Shown here: positions 50,307 to 59,030 of the stretch, piece after piece
Numbering within the stretch: the first letter of the stretch is position 1
Layout of the letters: each line of letters starts with the position of its first letter
The notes under the pieces: generated by a model
Told to the model about the DNA's origin: nothing
Seen by the model: only the letters and a program-made list of their open reading frames with translations
Database searches by the model: none
Origin: Streptomyces lucensis JCM 4490
Lineage (GTDB): Bacteria; Actinomycetota; Actinomycetes; Streptomycetales; Streptomycetaceae
Direction: 5' to 3'
DNA length: 64,000 bases
Assembly: GCF_014650035.1 (NCBI RefSeq)
Contig: NZ_BMUE01000001.1
Coordinates: forward strand, 682,001 to 746,000
Made by a program: the position numbers and the translations under genes

Positions 50307-51065
50307 ATGACCGCCACGGCGGACACCGACTGGCAGGCCTGGCAGGAGAGCTGGGACCGGCAGCAGGAGTGGTACATGCCGGACCGCGAGGAACGGTTCC
50401 GGATCATGCTCGACATGGTCGAGGCCTTCGCCGGGCCCGAACCGCGCGTCCTCGACCTGGCCTGCGGCACCGGCAGCATCACCGCCCGGCTGCTCGCCCG
50501 CTTCCCGGGCGCCGTCAGCACCGGCGTCGACCTCGACCCCGCGCTGCTCACCATCGCCCGGGGCACGTTCGCCGGGGACGACCGCGTCACCCTCGTCGAG
50601 GCCGACCTCACGGACCCCGGCTGGCCGGCGCGGCTGCCGCACGACACGTACGACGCGGTCCTCACCGCCACGGCTCTCCACTGGCTGCGCACGGACGCCC
50701 TCGATGCTCTCTACGGCCGGGTCGCCGATCTCGTTCGCTACGGCGGCGTCTTCCTGAACGCCGACCACATGATCGACGACACCACGCCCCGGATCAACGC
50801 GGCCGAGAGCACCCTGCGGCGCACCCGCATGGATCAGGCCATGCGCGACGGCGCCCTCGACTGGGCGGAGTGGTGGGCGCTGGCGGCCGAGGACCCCGTC
50901 CTCGCGGCGCCCACCGCCCGCCGCTTCGAGATCTACGGCGCCCACGCCGACGGCGACATGCCCTCCGCGGCCTGGCACGCGCGCACACTGCGGGCGCGCG
51001 GCTTCGGTGAAGCCCGGCCGGTGTGGTGCTCGCCGTCGGACACGCTGCTGCTCGCACTGAAGTGA
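50307..51065 (+). CDS. Class I SAM-dependent methyltransferase
   Basis: This 252-aa methyltransferase has motif I RVLDLACGTGSITARLL, the acidic strand TGVDLDPALL and the motif with VLTATALHWL. The N-terminal EWYMPDREERF helix is common in this actinobacterial group of unknown substrate. It converges on the ABC transporter operon, from which a strong bidirectional terminator separates it. Nothing nearby identifies a pathway. Confidence 0.85.
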   Translation: MTATADTDWQAWQESWDRQQEWYMPDREERFRIMLDMVEAFAGPEPRVLDLACGTGSITARLLARFPGAVSTGVDLDPALLTIARGTFAGDDRVTLVEADLTDPGWPARLPHDTYDAVLTATALHWLRTDALDALYGRVADLVRYGGVFLNADHMIDDTTPRINAAESTLRRTRMDQAMRDGALDWAEWWALAAEDPVLAAPTARRFEIYGAHADGDMPSAAWHARTLRARGFGEARPVWCSPSDTLLLALK

Positions 51066-51110
51066 CGCGGGGGCGCCGCCCCCGGGCGGTTCGGCGCCGC
51101 CGACGGCGAA

Positions 51111-51139
51111 GGGCGGTACGGAGTGTCTCCGTACCGCCC
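51111..51139. terminator. Bidirectional terminator between the methyltransferase and ABC transporter genes
   Basis: GGGCGGTACGGAG / CTCCGTACCGCCC, a perfect 13-bp stem with a 3-nt loop (TGT), lies between two convergent genes. Confidence 0.85.
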
Positions 51140-51160
51140 TGCGTGCGCTACCGGTGAGGC

Positions 51161-51967
51161 TCAGAGGACCTTCGACAGGAACGACTGCGTCCGCTCGTGC
51201 TGCGGGTTGGTCAGCACGTCCCGCGGATGACCGGATTCGACCACCACGCCGTTGTCCATGAACACGAGGCTGTCGCCCACCTCGCGGGCGAAGCCCATCT
51301 CATGGGTGACGACGACCATGGTCATGCCGGACTCGGCGAGGTCGCGCATGACGTCCAGGACGTCACCCACCAGCTCCGGGTCCAGGGCCGAGGTCGGCTC
51401 GTCGAACAGCATCAGCTTCGGGTCCATGGCGAGGGCCCGGGCGATCGCCACCCGCTGCTGCTGGCCGCCGGAGAGCTGCGAGGGGTAGTGCCCCGCCCGG
51501 TCGGCCAGGCCCACGCGGTCCAGCAGCTGCATGGCCCGCTCCCGGGCCTGCGTCCTGGAGACGCCCCGCACCTGCACCGGCGCCTCGATGACGTTCTCGA
51601 GCGCCGTCATGTGCGGGAACAGGTTGAAGCGCTGGAAGACCATGCCGATGTCCCGGCGCTTCATGGAGACCTCGCGGTCGCGCAGCTCGTAGAGCTTCTC
51701 GCCCTGCTGGCGGTAGCCGACCAGCTCGCCGTCGACGTACAGGCGCCCGGCGTTGATCTTCTCCAGGTGGTTGATGCACCGCAGGAAGGTCGATTTGCCG
51801 GAGCCGGAGGGGCCGATGAGGCAGAACACCTCGCCCGGCTTCACCTCCAGGTCGATGCCCTTGAGCACCTCGACGTGGCCGAAGGACTTGTGGACGCCCT
51901 CCGCCTTGACCATCGGGACGGTGCCCTGCGACGGGGAGTCCTGCTTCTTGCTCAGCTTCTCGGTCAT
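51161..51967 (-). CDS. Polar amino acid ABC transporter, ATP-binding protein
   Basis: This 268-aa ATPase has Walker [10 protein letters not shown], the Q-loop region [13 protein letters not shown], the ABC signature [15 protein letters not shown] and Walker [15 protein letters not shown]. It is of the GlnQ/HisP type and powers uptake of an amino acid, probably glutamine, glutamate or histidine. ATG 51967 overlaps the stop of the permease gene (ATGA). The transporter operon is read right to left: binding protein, permease, ATPase. Confidence 0.95.
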   Translation of the reverse strand: MTEKLSKKQDSPSQGTVPMVKAEGVHKSFGHVEVLKGIDLEVKPGEVFCLIGPSGSGKSTFLRCINHLEKINAGRLYVDGELVGYRQQGEKLYELRDREVSMKRRDIGMVFQRFNLFPHMTALENVIEAPVQVRGVSRTQARERAMQLLDRVGLADRAGHYPSQLSGGQQQRVAIARALAMDPKLMLFDEPTSALDPELVGDVLDVMRDLAESGMTMVVVTHEMGFAREVGDSLVFMDNGVVVESGHPRDVLTNPQHERTQSFLSKVL

Positions 51968-52899
51968 GCTGCCGTGACCTTCCTGCTAGAGAAGGTCGTC
52001 AGGTGCGCCTTGACCTTCTGCCACGGGGTCGGCGGAAGGCTGCGGCTGGAACCGCGGGCGTAGTACCGCTCGACGTAGTACTGGCCCACGCTCAGGATCG
52101 AGGTCATGATCAGGTACCAGGCCGCGGCGAGGAAGTACATCTCGACCGGGGCGCCGGAGTTCTGGCCGATGTCCTGGGCGAAGCGGAACAGTTCGGGATA
52201 CTGCACCACCGACACCAGCGAGGTCGTCTTCAGCATGTTGATGACCTCGTTGCCGGTCGGCGGCACGATCACCCGCATGGCCTGCGGGATGATGATCCGG
52301 CGCAGGGTCCGGCTGTGGCTCATGCCGAGCGCGTGGGCGGCCTCGGTCTGGCCCTCGTCGACGGCGAGCAGGCCGGCACGGCAGATCTCCGCCATGTACG
52401 CGGCCTCGTTCAGGCCGAGGCCCAGCAGCGCGGTCAGGAGAGGGGTCATGAAGTCCGACCACTCGTCCTTGTACAGCGGACCGAGGTTGATGTACTGGAA
52501 GACCAGGCCCAGGTTGAACCAGACGACGAGCTGCACCAGGACCGGGGTACCGCGGAAGAACCAGATGTAGAACCAGGCGATCGACGAGGTCACGGGGTTC
52601 TTCGACAGCCGCATCACCGCGAGGACGATGCCGCCGAAGATGCCGATCGCCATCGAGGCGACCGTCAGCAGGAGGGTCTTGCCGACGCCGGTCAGGATCC
52701 GGTCGTCGAAGAAGTAGTCCGGGACGGCGCCCCAGTTGATCTGACCCTGCGCGAACGCGTAGATGATCGCGACGAGGATCGCGATGGCGATGACGGCGGA
52801 GACGTATCGTCCGTAGTGCCGGACCGGGATGGCCTTGACGGCCTCCGGACCGGCCGGGGGAGTGCCCGGCTCCCCGGCCGTCTTCTTGATGTCTGTCAC
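51964..52899 (-). CDS. Polar amino acid ABC transporter, permease
   Basis: The 311-aa permease has five or six membrane helices and the His/Glu/Gln-type permease loop [28 protein letters not shown], which contacts the ATPase. One permease gene is present, so a homodimer is expected. The N-terminal 30 residues are cytoplasmic and Lys/Pro rich. The start is GTG 52899; AGAGGC lies upstream. It overlaps the ATPase gene by 4 bp and follows the binding-protein gene by 36 bp. Confidence 0.93.
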   Translation of the reverse strand: MTDIKKTAGEPGTPPAGPEAVKAIPVRHYGRYVSAVIAIAILVAIIYAFAQGQINWGAVPDYFFDDRILTGVGKTLLLTVASMAIGIFGGIVLAVMRLSKNPVTSSIAWFYIWFFRGTPVLVQLVVWFNLGLVFQYINLGPLYKDEWSDFMTPLLTALLGLGLNEAAYMAEICRAGLLAVDEGQTEAAHALGMSHSRTLRRIIIPQAMRVIVPPTGNEVINMLKTTSLVSVVQYPELFRFAQDIGQNSGAPVEMYFLAAAWYLIMTSILSVGQYYVERYYARGSSRSLPPTPWQKVKAHLTTFSSRKVTAA

Positions 52900-52935
52900 A
52901 GGTGTTGCCTCTCAGTGGCCGCTGGAACTACGCGG

Positions 52936-53895
52936 TCACTTGCCGCCGTTGATCACGGACTCCTTGACGGCGCCGTCCTGGGCGCCCCACTTCTCGAGGA
53001 TGGTCTTGTACTCGCCGTTGGCGATGATCGCGTCCATCGCGGCCTTGAGGGCGTCCCGCAGCTGGGTGTCCTTCTTGGCCACCGCGATGCCGTAGGGGGC
53101 CGCCTCGACCTGGTCGCCGACGATCTCGAAGTCCTTGCCGCCGCCGGAGGTCTTCACCGCGTACGCGGCGACCGGGAAGTCGGCGGACACGGCGTCCGCG
53201 CCGCCCGAACGCAGCCGGGTCTGGGCCTGCTGGTTGTCGTCGAAGGCCTCGATGGCCAGCTTCTTGCCGCCCGGGCACTTCTTGGCCTGCTGCTTGGCCA
53301 GGTCCTCCGAGGTGGTGCCGCGCTGGACGGCGAGCTTCTTGCCGCACAGGTCCTCCCAGGTCGCGATCCCCTGGGTGTCTCCCTTGCGGGTGTAGATCGA
53401 GACGCCGGCGGTCAGGTAGTCGACGAAGTCGACACCCTCACCGACCTTCTTGCCGGTGTCCGGGTCCACGCCCTCCTGACGGTTCTTGTTGTCCGTCATC
53501 GCCGACATCGCCATGTCGTAGCGGTCCGACCGCAGACCGGTGAGCAGGGTGTCGAAGGTGCCGTTCTGGAAGTCGAACTTCACGCCGAGCTGCTTGCCCA
53601 GGGCTGCCGCCAGGTCGGGGTCCAGGCCGACGACCTTGCCGGAGTCGTCCTTGTACTCGACCGGGGCGTACGCGATGTCGGAACCGACCTTGATGACACC
53701 CGCGCTGCGGATGTCCGAGGGGAGCTTGTCGGCCAGCGGTGCGCTGGTCGTCGACGCGCTGCCGGAGTCGTTGTTCTTGTCCTTGGTCTGGTCACCGCAG
53801 CCGGTGAGCAGCAGCGCCCCTGCGACCGCGATCGCACCGACCGCGGCCAGGCGGGAGTGCGCGGCGGTCGTACGACGGGTGGAGCTTGCGGTCAT
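52936..53895 (-). CDS. Amino acid ABC transporter substrate-binding lipoprotein
   Basis: The 319-aa protein has a lipoprotein signal with lipobox LLTGC (Cys near residue 34) after a basic start, then a SBP_bac_3 domain with GVIKVGSDIAYAPVEY, VGLDPDLAAALG and RSDRYDMAMSAMTDNKNR. The last part (YGIAVAKKDTQLRDALKAAM, then YKTILEKWG) is typical of polar amino acid binding proteins. ATG 53895 follows GGAGGAA; the frame continues to 54084 but begins inside the intergenic region. It opens the transporter operon. Confidence 0.93.
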   Translation of the reverse strand: MTASSTRRTTAAHSRLAAVGAIAVAGALLLTGCGDQTKDKNNDSGSASTTSAPLADKLPSDIRSAGVIKVGSDIAYAPVEYKDDSGKVVGLDPDLAAALGKQLGVKFDFQNGTFDTLLTGLRSDRYDMAMSAMTDNKNRQEGVDPDTGKKVGEGVDFVDYLTAGVSIYTRKGDTQGIATWEDLCGKKLAVQRGTTSEDLAKQQAKKCPGGKKLAIEAFDDNQQAQTRLRSGGADAVSADFPVAAYAVKTSGGGKDFEIVGDQVEAAPYGIAVAKKDTQLRDALKAAMDAIIANGEYKTILEKWGAQDGAVKESVINGGK

Positions 53896-54538
53896 CGTGG
53901 TTCCTCCGGCGGAAGGGAAGAGGTGCGATGGGTCGACGGAAACACACACCTTCGGGTGTCGCGACCTCGTGGGTTTACGGCATCTTGCCATTCGGACTAC
54001 GCCATTCAGGGGCGTCACTATGTCAAAATCGGATAACGGGCGACGCTCGAACCCCATCAGGTCGGTACATCTTCGGTCTACCACTACCGGACCTTCTGCG
54101 GGAATCCAGCCATCCAGCCGGAAAATCTTCGGCGCATCTCACGATGTGGTCGTCGACTTTCTGCCGGTTTCGTGCTGTTCGGGCCCTCTCCGGCATGCCG
54201 TGACGGCCTCTCCGGCGCGCCTCGACGCCCTCCGTGGCAGGCCGTGACGCCCTCGGCGCGCCCCGCGCGAAGGCGTGGCCGGCCCGTCGGCCAGGCGTCA
54301 CCTGCCGGTGGCTTTGCGGTTCCTCGATGTGACCTTGCACCTAATGGACTCGTCGTGGGTGCCGTCCGTCCGGTAAGAAGGTTCTTTACACCCCTCATCC
54401 GGGGCTCAGGGCGCGTGTGCGGCGCGCCCGTCGCGTATGTGCTCGCCCGTATCCGCAATCGAGCCGTGCGCGGTGCCCGCCCACCCCTCACCAGGAGTGG
54501 TCGACCCTCAACCATGCATACCTAAGGGGTAAGACAAA
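53896..54538. other. Intergenic region between the amino acid transporter and malic enzyme
   Basis: About 640 bp separate two divergent genes. No frame has a supported start; those crossing it are shadows without ribosome binding sites. It contains several short GC-rich repeats of the form GGCCGTGACGGC and GGCAGGCCGTGACGCC around 54195-54250, and a lower-GC part (54330-54400, GAAGGTTCTTTACACCCC) that probably includes the malic-enzyme promoter. Confidence 0.45.
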
Positions 54539-55759
54539 GTGGCAGCGGAGATCGTCAATCCTCGCAGCGACAGTACGGACCAGGACGGCGGGGCCGAGCC
54601 CCTCGATTCCTTCGATCCGGCGTTCGCGCTGCACCGTGGCGGCAAGATGGCCGTGCAGGCCACCGTGCCGGTCCGCGACAAGGACGACCTTTCCCTCGCG
54701 TACACGCCCGGAGTCGCGCGCGTGTGCACCGCGATCGCGGAGCAGCCGGAACTGGTCAACGACTACACATGGAAGTCCTCGGTCGTCGCCGTCGTCACCG
54801 ACGGCACCGCCGTGCTCGGACTGGGGGACATCGGTCCCCAGGCCTCCCTCCCCGTGATGGAGGGCAAGGCCATCCTCTTCAAGCAGTTCGGCGGCGTCGA
54901 CGCGGTGCCCATCGCGCTCGACTGCACGGACGTGGACGACATCGTCGAGACCGTCGTCCGGCTCGCCCCGTCCTTCGGCGGAGTGAACCTGGAGGACATC
55001 TCGGCGCCCCGGTGCTTCGAGATCGAGCGCCGGCTGCAGGAGCGGCTGGACATCCCGGTCTTCCACGACGACCAGCACGGCACGGCCGTCGTGACGCTCG
55101 CGGCGCTGCGCAACGCGGCGCGTCTGAGCGGGCGTGAGATCGGGCAGCTGCGGGCCGTCATCTCGGGTGCCGGCGCGGCCGGTGTCGCCATCGCCAGGAT
55201 GCTGGTCGAGGCCGGCATCGGCGATGTGGCCGTCGCGGACCGCAAGGGCGTCGTGTCGGCCGACCGGGAGGACCTGACGCCGGTCAAGCGTGAGCTGGCC
55301 GGTTTCACCAACAAGGCCGGCGTCACCGGCTCGCTGGAGGACGCGCTCGCGGGCGCGGACGTCTTCATCGGCGTCTCCGGCGGTACGGTCGCGGAGGCGG
55401 CCGTCGCCTCCATGGCCGAGGGTGCCTTCGTCTTCGCGATGGCCAACCCGAACCCCGAGGTGCACCCGGAGGTGGCGCACAAGTACGCGGCGGTCGTCGC
55501 GACCGGCCGCTCGGACTTCCCGAACCAGATCAACAACGTGCTGGCCTTCCCCGGCATCTTCGCGGGTGCCCTGCAGGTGCGGGCCACGCGGATCACCGAG
55601 GGAATGAAGATCGCCGCGGCGGAGGCGCTGGCGGCGGTGGTCGGTGACGACCTTGCCGCCGACTACGTGATTCCGTCGCCGTTCGACGAGCGGGTCGCTC
55701 CGGCGGTCACCGCGGCGGTGGCCGCGGCCGCCCGTGCCGAAGGAGTCGCCCGGCGCTGA
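54539..55759 (+). CDS. Malic enzyme (NAD(P)-dependent oxaloacetate-decarboxylating)
   Basis: The 406-aa enzyme oxidises malate to pyruvate and CO2. The substrate site is seen in [12 protein letters not shown] (Tyr region) and [20 protein letters not shown], the metal-binding part in [11 protein letters not shown], and the nucleotide fold in [19 protein letters not shown]. The length fits the short bacterial form without a phosphotransacetylase domain. In S. coelicolor the gene at this locus is, as I remember, the NADP-dependent form. GTG 54539 has AAGGGG upstream. A strong hairpin follows the stop, so it is monocistronic. Confidence 0.93.
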   Translation: MAAEIVNPRSDSTDQDGGAEPLDSFDPAFALHRGGKMAVQATVPVRDKDDLSLAYTPGVARVCTAIAEQPELVNDYTWKSSVVAVVTDGTAVLGLGDIGPQASLPVMEGKAILFKQFGGVDAVPIALDCTDVDDIVETVVRLAPSFGGVNLEDISAPRCFEIERRLQERLDIPVFHDDQHGTAVVTLAALRNAARLSGREIGQLRAVISGAGAAGVAIARMLVEAGIGDVAVADRKGVVSADREDLTPVKRELAGFTNKAGVTGSLEDALAGADVFIGVSGGTVAEAAVASMAEGAFVFAMANPNPEVHPEVAHKYAAVVATGRSDFPNQINNVLAFPGIFAGALQVRATRITEGMKIAAAEALAAVVGDDLAADYVIPSPFDERVAPAVTAAVAAAARAEGVARR

Positions 55760-55770
55760 CCCGGCGCTCG

Positions 55771-55799
55771 ATGGCCCCGTCCGTGCCGGACGGGGCCAT
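55771..55799 (+). terminator. Intrinsic-like terminator of the malic enzyme gene
   Basis: ATGGCCCCGTCCG / CGGACGGGGCCAT forms a perfect 13-bp stem with a 3-nt loop, followed by TCTCTTT. It is 11 bp after the stop. Confidence 0.88.
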
Positions 55800-55955
55800 T
55801 CTCTTTGCCCGCGCCCCGCCTTGCGGGCGCTGACGGCACGTTCTCCTCGGCCGGCGGGGACCGGACTGCGCTGTACGGGTGCCGGTGCGCAAGAGGGCAT
55901 GTGTCACAGGGGTTCCTGGTTCCGTCCGCTGCGCGGCGCACCTATCGTCGAGCCC

Positions 55956-56921
55956 ATGTTCGCTGTCTACGCCGCCCGAATCGACCGCGACCAGCCGCTC
56001 ACCGGCCTCGAGTTGGGGGAGCGCCCGGCTCCCGAGGCCCGTCCCGGCTGGAGCACCGTCACCGTGCGGGCCGCTTCCCTCAACCACCACGACCTCTGGT
56101 CCCTGCGGGGCGTCGGCCTCCCGGAGGGCCGGCTGCCGATGATCCTCGGCTGTGACGCCGCCGGCGTCGACGAGGACGGCAACGAGGTCGTCCTGCACTC
56201 CGTCATCGGCCAGACGGGCCACGGCGTCGGCCCGGACGAGCCGCGCTCCATTCTCACCGAGCGCTACCAGGGCACCTTCGCCGAGCAGGTCGCCGTGCCG
56301 ACCTGGAACGTCCTGCCCAAGCCGAAGGAGCTGTCCTTCGCCGAGGCCGCCTGTCTGCCCACCGCATGGCTGACGGCGTACCGGATGCTGTTCACCAACG
56401 CCGGGGTACGGCCCGGTGACTCGGTGCTGGTGCAGGGCGCGGGCGGCGGTGTCGCCACGGCCGCGATCGTGCTCGGCAAGGCGGCGGGACTCAGGGTCTT
56501 CGCCACCAGCCGGGACGAGGCGAAGCGCAAGCGCGCCCTGGAGCTCGGGGCCGTGGAGGCGGTCGAGCCGGGTGCGCGGCTGCCGCAGCGGGTGGACGCC
56601 GTGATCGAGACCGTGGGCGCCGCGACCTGGTCCCACTCGGTGAAGTCCCTGCGGCCCGGCGGCACGCTCGTCATCTCCGGCGCCACCAGCGGCGACCGGC
56701 CCTCGCACGCCGAGCTGACCCGCATCTTCTTCCTGGAGCTGAAGGTCGTCGGCTCCACCATGGGCACGAAGGACGAACTGGAGGACCTGCTCTCCTTCTG
56801 CGCGGCTACCGGGGTACGGCCCGTCATCGACGAGGAGCTGCCGCTGGACCGGGCCCGTGAGGGCTTCGAGCGGCTCGCCGCCGGGGAGCAGTTCGGGAAG
56901 ATCGTGCTGACGAACGGCTGA
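55956..56921 (+). CDS. Zinc-binding-type medium-chain dehydrogenase / quinone reductase
   Basis: This 321-aa MDR-family enzyme has the GroES-like N-terminal domain (VTVRAASLNHHDLWSLRG and LGCDAAGVDEDG) and the nucleotide fold VLVQGAGGGVATAAIVLGKAAG. It has no zinc-coordinating cysteine cluster, so it is closer to NADPH-quinone reductase and enoyl-reductase types. The GAGARLP loop after the Rossmann fold is usual. Substrate unknown. ATG 55956 is preferred over upstream frames because homology begins MFAVYAARI. A hairpin terminator follows. Confidence 0.85.
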   Translation: MFAVYAARIDRDQPLTGLELGERPAPEARPGWSTVTVRAASLNHHDLWSLRGVGLPEGRLPMILGCDAAGVDEDGNEVVLHSVIGQTGHGVGPDEPRSILTERYQGTFAEQVAVPTWNVLPKPKELSFAEAACLPTAWLTAYRMLFTNAGVRPGDSVLVQGAGGGVATAAIVLGKAAGLRVFATSRDEAKRKRALELGAVEAVEPGARLPQRVDAVIETVGAATWSHSVKSLRPGGTLVISGATSGDRPSHAELTRIFFLELKVVGSTMGTKDELEDLLSFCAATGVRPVIDEELPLDRAREGFERLAAGEQFGKIVLTNG

Positions 56922-56944
56922 CGCCGCCGGAGCAGGGCTTGTGA

Positions 56945-56970
56945 GGCGGGTCCGGGGTACCGGACCCGCC
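56945..56970 (+). terminator. Intrinsic terminator after the dehydrogenase gene
   Basis: GGCGGGTCCGG / CCGGACCCGCC, an 11-bp perfect stem with a GGTA loop, is followed by TTTT. It begins 23 bp after the stop. Confidence 0.9.
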
Positions 56971-56987
56971 TTTTCCGCGCCGCGTTC

Positions 56988-57030
56988 GTCAACTGTGGTT
57001 GACATGCAGAGATCGTCAACATAGGTTGAC
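56988..57030. promoter_or_regulatory. Twin inverted-repeat operator of the HTH-ClpN gene pair
   Basis: GTCAACTGTGGTTGAC (56988-57003) and GTCAACATAGGTTGAC (57015-57030) are two copies of GTCAAC-N4-GTTGAC, 27 bp apart centre to centre and ending 3 bp before the ATG. The HTH protein encoded next is the obvious binder, so this looks like an autoregulatory operator lying over the promoter of a leaderless or short-leader message. Confidence 0.8.
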
Positions 57031-57033
57031 GTC

Positions 57034-57243
57034 ATGACAGAGGCAACCGATCTCGCCGAGCGTGCCGGCGACCGCGATCCGCGGGTCGGCCTGCGGGCCG
57101 TGGCCGCACTGCGCAGGCTGCTGGAGCAGTTGGAGGCGGTGCAGGTGCGCAGCGCGCGCAATCAGGGCTGGTCGTGGCAGGAGATCGCCGCGGAGCTCGG
57201 TGTCAGCAGGCAGGCCGTGCACAAGAAGTACGGGAGGCGTTGA
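57034..57243 (+). CDS. Small helix-turn-helix protein
   Basis: This 69-aa protein is one helical unit with an HTH at the end: NQGWSWQEIAAELGVSRQAVHKKYG, which resembles sigma region 4 or MarR-like recognition helices. It has no further domain. Its ATG lies 3 bp after the twin operator, and its stop overlaps the start of the Clp-N gene (TGATG). It probably represses this pair and releases it on a signal the Clp-N protein or another factor provides. I know similar gene pairs in Streptomyces but no name. Confidence 0.85.
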   Translation: MTEATDLAERAGDRDPRVGLRAVAALRRLLEQLEAVQVRSARNQGWSWQEIAAELGVSRQAVHKKYGRR

Positions 57244-57800
57244 TGTTCGAGCGGTTCACGAAGGACGCCCGGGCCGTGGTCAAGGGGGCGTTCGAGCATG
57301 CGGAAGCCGGCGGGGCGCGGGTGGTGGACGCCGAGCACCTGCTGCTCGCCCTCCTCGACCGGGAGGGCAGCCGCGCTTCCTTCGCGCTGTCCGCCCTCGG
57401 GCTCGCGGAACGCCGGGAGGGTGTGCGACGGGCCCTGGCGCAGGCGCAACGGCATGCCGGGCTCACCCGGGCGGACGCGGATGCGCTGGCGGGGCTGGGG
57501 ATCGACGTGTCGGAGATCGTGGCCCGAGTGGAGGAAGCGCACGGCGTCGGGGCGATGTCCGGCGAGCGGAGGGGCTGGGGCCGGCGGCCGGGGCGCCGGC
57601 CGGGCTTCGGCCGCGGGGCGAAGGATGTGCTGGAGCGGTCCCTGCGGGTCGCTCTCGCTCGTGGTGACCGGCACATCGGTGACGAGCACCTGTTGCTGGC
57701 GTTGACGGCTCTGCCGGGGGTGTCGGGCGAGGTGCTGGCCGACGTGGGGGTGACGTATGCGTCGGTGACGCGGGTGTTGTACGGGGTGGGAGTGGGGTGA
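57243..57800 (+). CDS. Clp N-terminal-domain protein without ATPase
   Basis: The 185-aa protein carries two Clp-N repeats: MFERFTKDARAVVKGAFEHA with DAEHLLLALLD, and later AKDVLERSLRVALARGDRHI with GDEHLLLALTALP. A Gly/Arg-rich linker separates them. In ClpC and ClpB these repeats bind substrates or adaptors, but no ATPase domain is here, so it may act as an adaptor, chaperone or inhibitor. It is translated from an ATG overlapping the HTH gene stop and is therefore under the twin operator. Confidence 0.85.
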   Translation: MFERFTKDARAVVKGAFEHAEAGGARVVDAEHLLLALLDREGSRASFALSALGLAERREGVRRALAQAQRHAGLTRADADALAGLGIDVSEIVARVEEAHGVGAMSGERRGWGRRPGRRPGFGRGAKDVLERSLRVALARGDRHIGDEHLLLALTALPGVSGEVLADVGVTYASVTRVLYGVGVG

Positions 57801-57819
57801 GGGGTCCGTCCCCTCGGGC

Positions 57820-58003
57820 CGGGCCCTGGGTCTGCCCACCCGCCCGACCGACTCGGTCGGTTGGAAGGTGGACCACCCCGGGCTCCGCCCCCGGACCCCG
57901 GTCTGCCCGCCCGCCCGTTGCTGTCGGCTGGAAGGCGGGTGACGCGGGGCTCTCCCCCGGACCCCGGTGAGCCCTCCTGACCGTTGCTGTCGGTCGGTGG
58001 TGC
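57820..58003. repeat. Degenerate repeated GC-rich intergenic segment
   Basis: Three imperfect units share GGGCTCCGCCCCCGGACCCC, CTGCCC and GTTGCTGTCGG-TGGAAGG elements, starting near 57822, 57880 and 57946. Such CCCCCGGACCCC-type repeats are common between Streptomyces genes. Not a CRISPR: units are directly joined and degenerate. Confidence 0.55.
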
Positions 58004-59029
58004 TCAGGGGGTCGGGTGGCGGAGCAGGGCTGTGATGTGGGCTGCCGCTGTCGACAGGTGGTGGCGGGTGTCGCGGAGTTGGTCGGGAGTGACGCCGTGG
58101 TCGCGGGCCATATCGCGGATGTCGTCGCGGAAGCGGTCCAGCAGGCGGTCCAGGTCGCGGGCCGGGTCGCCGGTGGAGTCCTCGTGGGCCCAGGAGGGTT
58201 CGTACCCGGCGGGGAAGTCCTCCGGGGACGACGTGTAGTGCGGTTCGGACGTGGCGGTTCGGGCCTTGCCGTAGTCCTTGCCGAACTCGCCGAACTCCTT
58301 CGCGAGTTCCGTCAGGCCCTCGCGGACGCCGGTCGGCCAGTCGCCGCGCGAGAAGTGGTCCTGGACGCGGTCCTGGACGCGCCGGGCGATGCGCTGCACC
58401 TCTTCCTGCGCCTGCGCCCGGGCCCGCGCCTGTGCCTCCTGTGCCTGGCGGCGGGCCTGCTGGGCCTCCTCCCGGGCCCGGCGGCTCTCGTCCTTGGCGC
58501 GGCGGGCCTGCTCCTTCCACTCCTGCCTGGCCCGGCGCATCTCCTCCTTGGCCGCGCGCCAGGACTCCTTGTCGCCGGCCTCCCCGGCGTCGCCGTACTC
58601 CCCGAAGGGGCTCGGCCCGCCGCCTGCCGCCTTGGTGCCCCGGCGGGCCTCGGAAGCCGCCGCACGCATCTCGCGCCGCAGGTCGCCGGCCGCTCCGCGC
58701 ACGTCCGCCCTTATCTCGGCGGCCAGTTCCGCGACCGACTCGCGGATCTCCAGCTCCAGATCGGCCAGCTCGCCTCGTCTGTCGGCGAGTTCGGCCCGGC
58801 CCGCGTCGGTGATGGAGTACACCTTGCGTCCGCCCTCGGTGGTGTGCCGGACCAGGCCCTCGGCCTCCAGTTTGGCGAGCCTGGGGTAGACCGTGCCCGC
58901 CGACGGCGCGTACAGCCCCTGGAAGCGTTCCTCCAGGAGCCTGATCACCTCGTATCCGTGGCGCGGGGCCTCGTCGAGCAGCTTGAGCAGGTACAGGCGC
59001 AGGCGGCCGTGGGCGAAGACGGGGGGCAT
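58004..59029 (-). CDS. PadR-family regulator with long coiled-coil tail
   Basis: This 341-aa protein has an N-terminal PadR winged helix (about 1-90, YLLKLLDEAPRHGYEVIRLL and GTVYPRLAKLEAEGLV) followed by a very long helical region full of Arg, Glu and Ala (RARQEWKEQARRAKDESRRA and similar), then a C-terminal helical tail (RHHLSTAAAHITALL). PadR proteins are about 110 aa, so most of this one is extra. It begins 1 bp after the DUF4097 stop and very probably represses that operon through the ATAT-type palindromes upstream. The ATG 59029 start is set by family homology. Confidence 0.85.
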   Translation of the reverse strand: MPPVFAHGRLRLYLLKLLDEAPRHGYEVIRLLEERFQGLYAPSAGTVYPRLAKLEAEGLVRHTTEGGRKVYSITDAGRAELADRRGELADLELEIRESVAELAAEIRADVRGAAGDLRREMRAAASEARRGTKAAGGGPSPFGEYGDAGEAGDKESWRAAKEEMRRARQEWKEQARRAKDESRRAREEAQQARRQAQEAQARARAQAQEEVQRIARRVQDRVQDHFSRGDWPTGVREGLTELAKEFGEFGKDYGKARTATSEPHYTSSPEDFPAGYEPSWAHEDSTGDPARDLDRLLDRFRDDIRDMARDHGVTPDQLRDTRHHLSTAAAHITALLRHPTP

Positions 59030-59030
59030 G

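Noticed and set aside
57820..58003. CRISPR-like repeats
   Set aside because: Units are degenerate, directly joined and lack spacers; no cas gene is present. The repeats at 60515-60569 also have no spacers.
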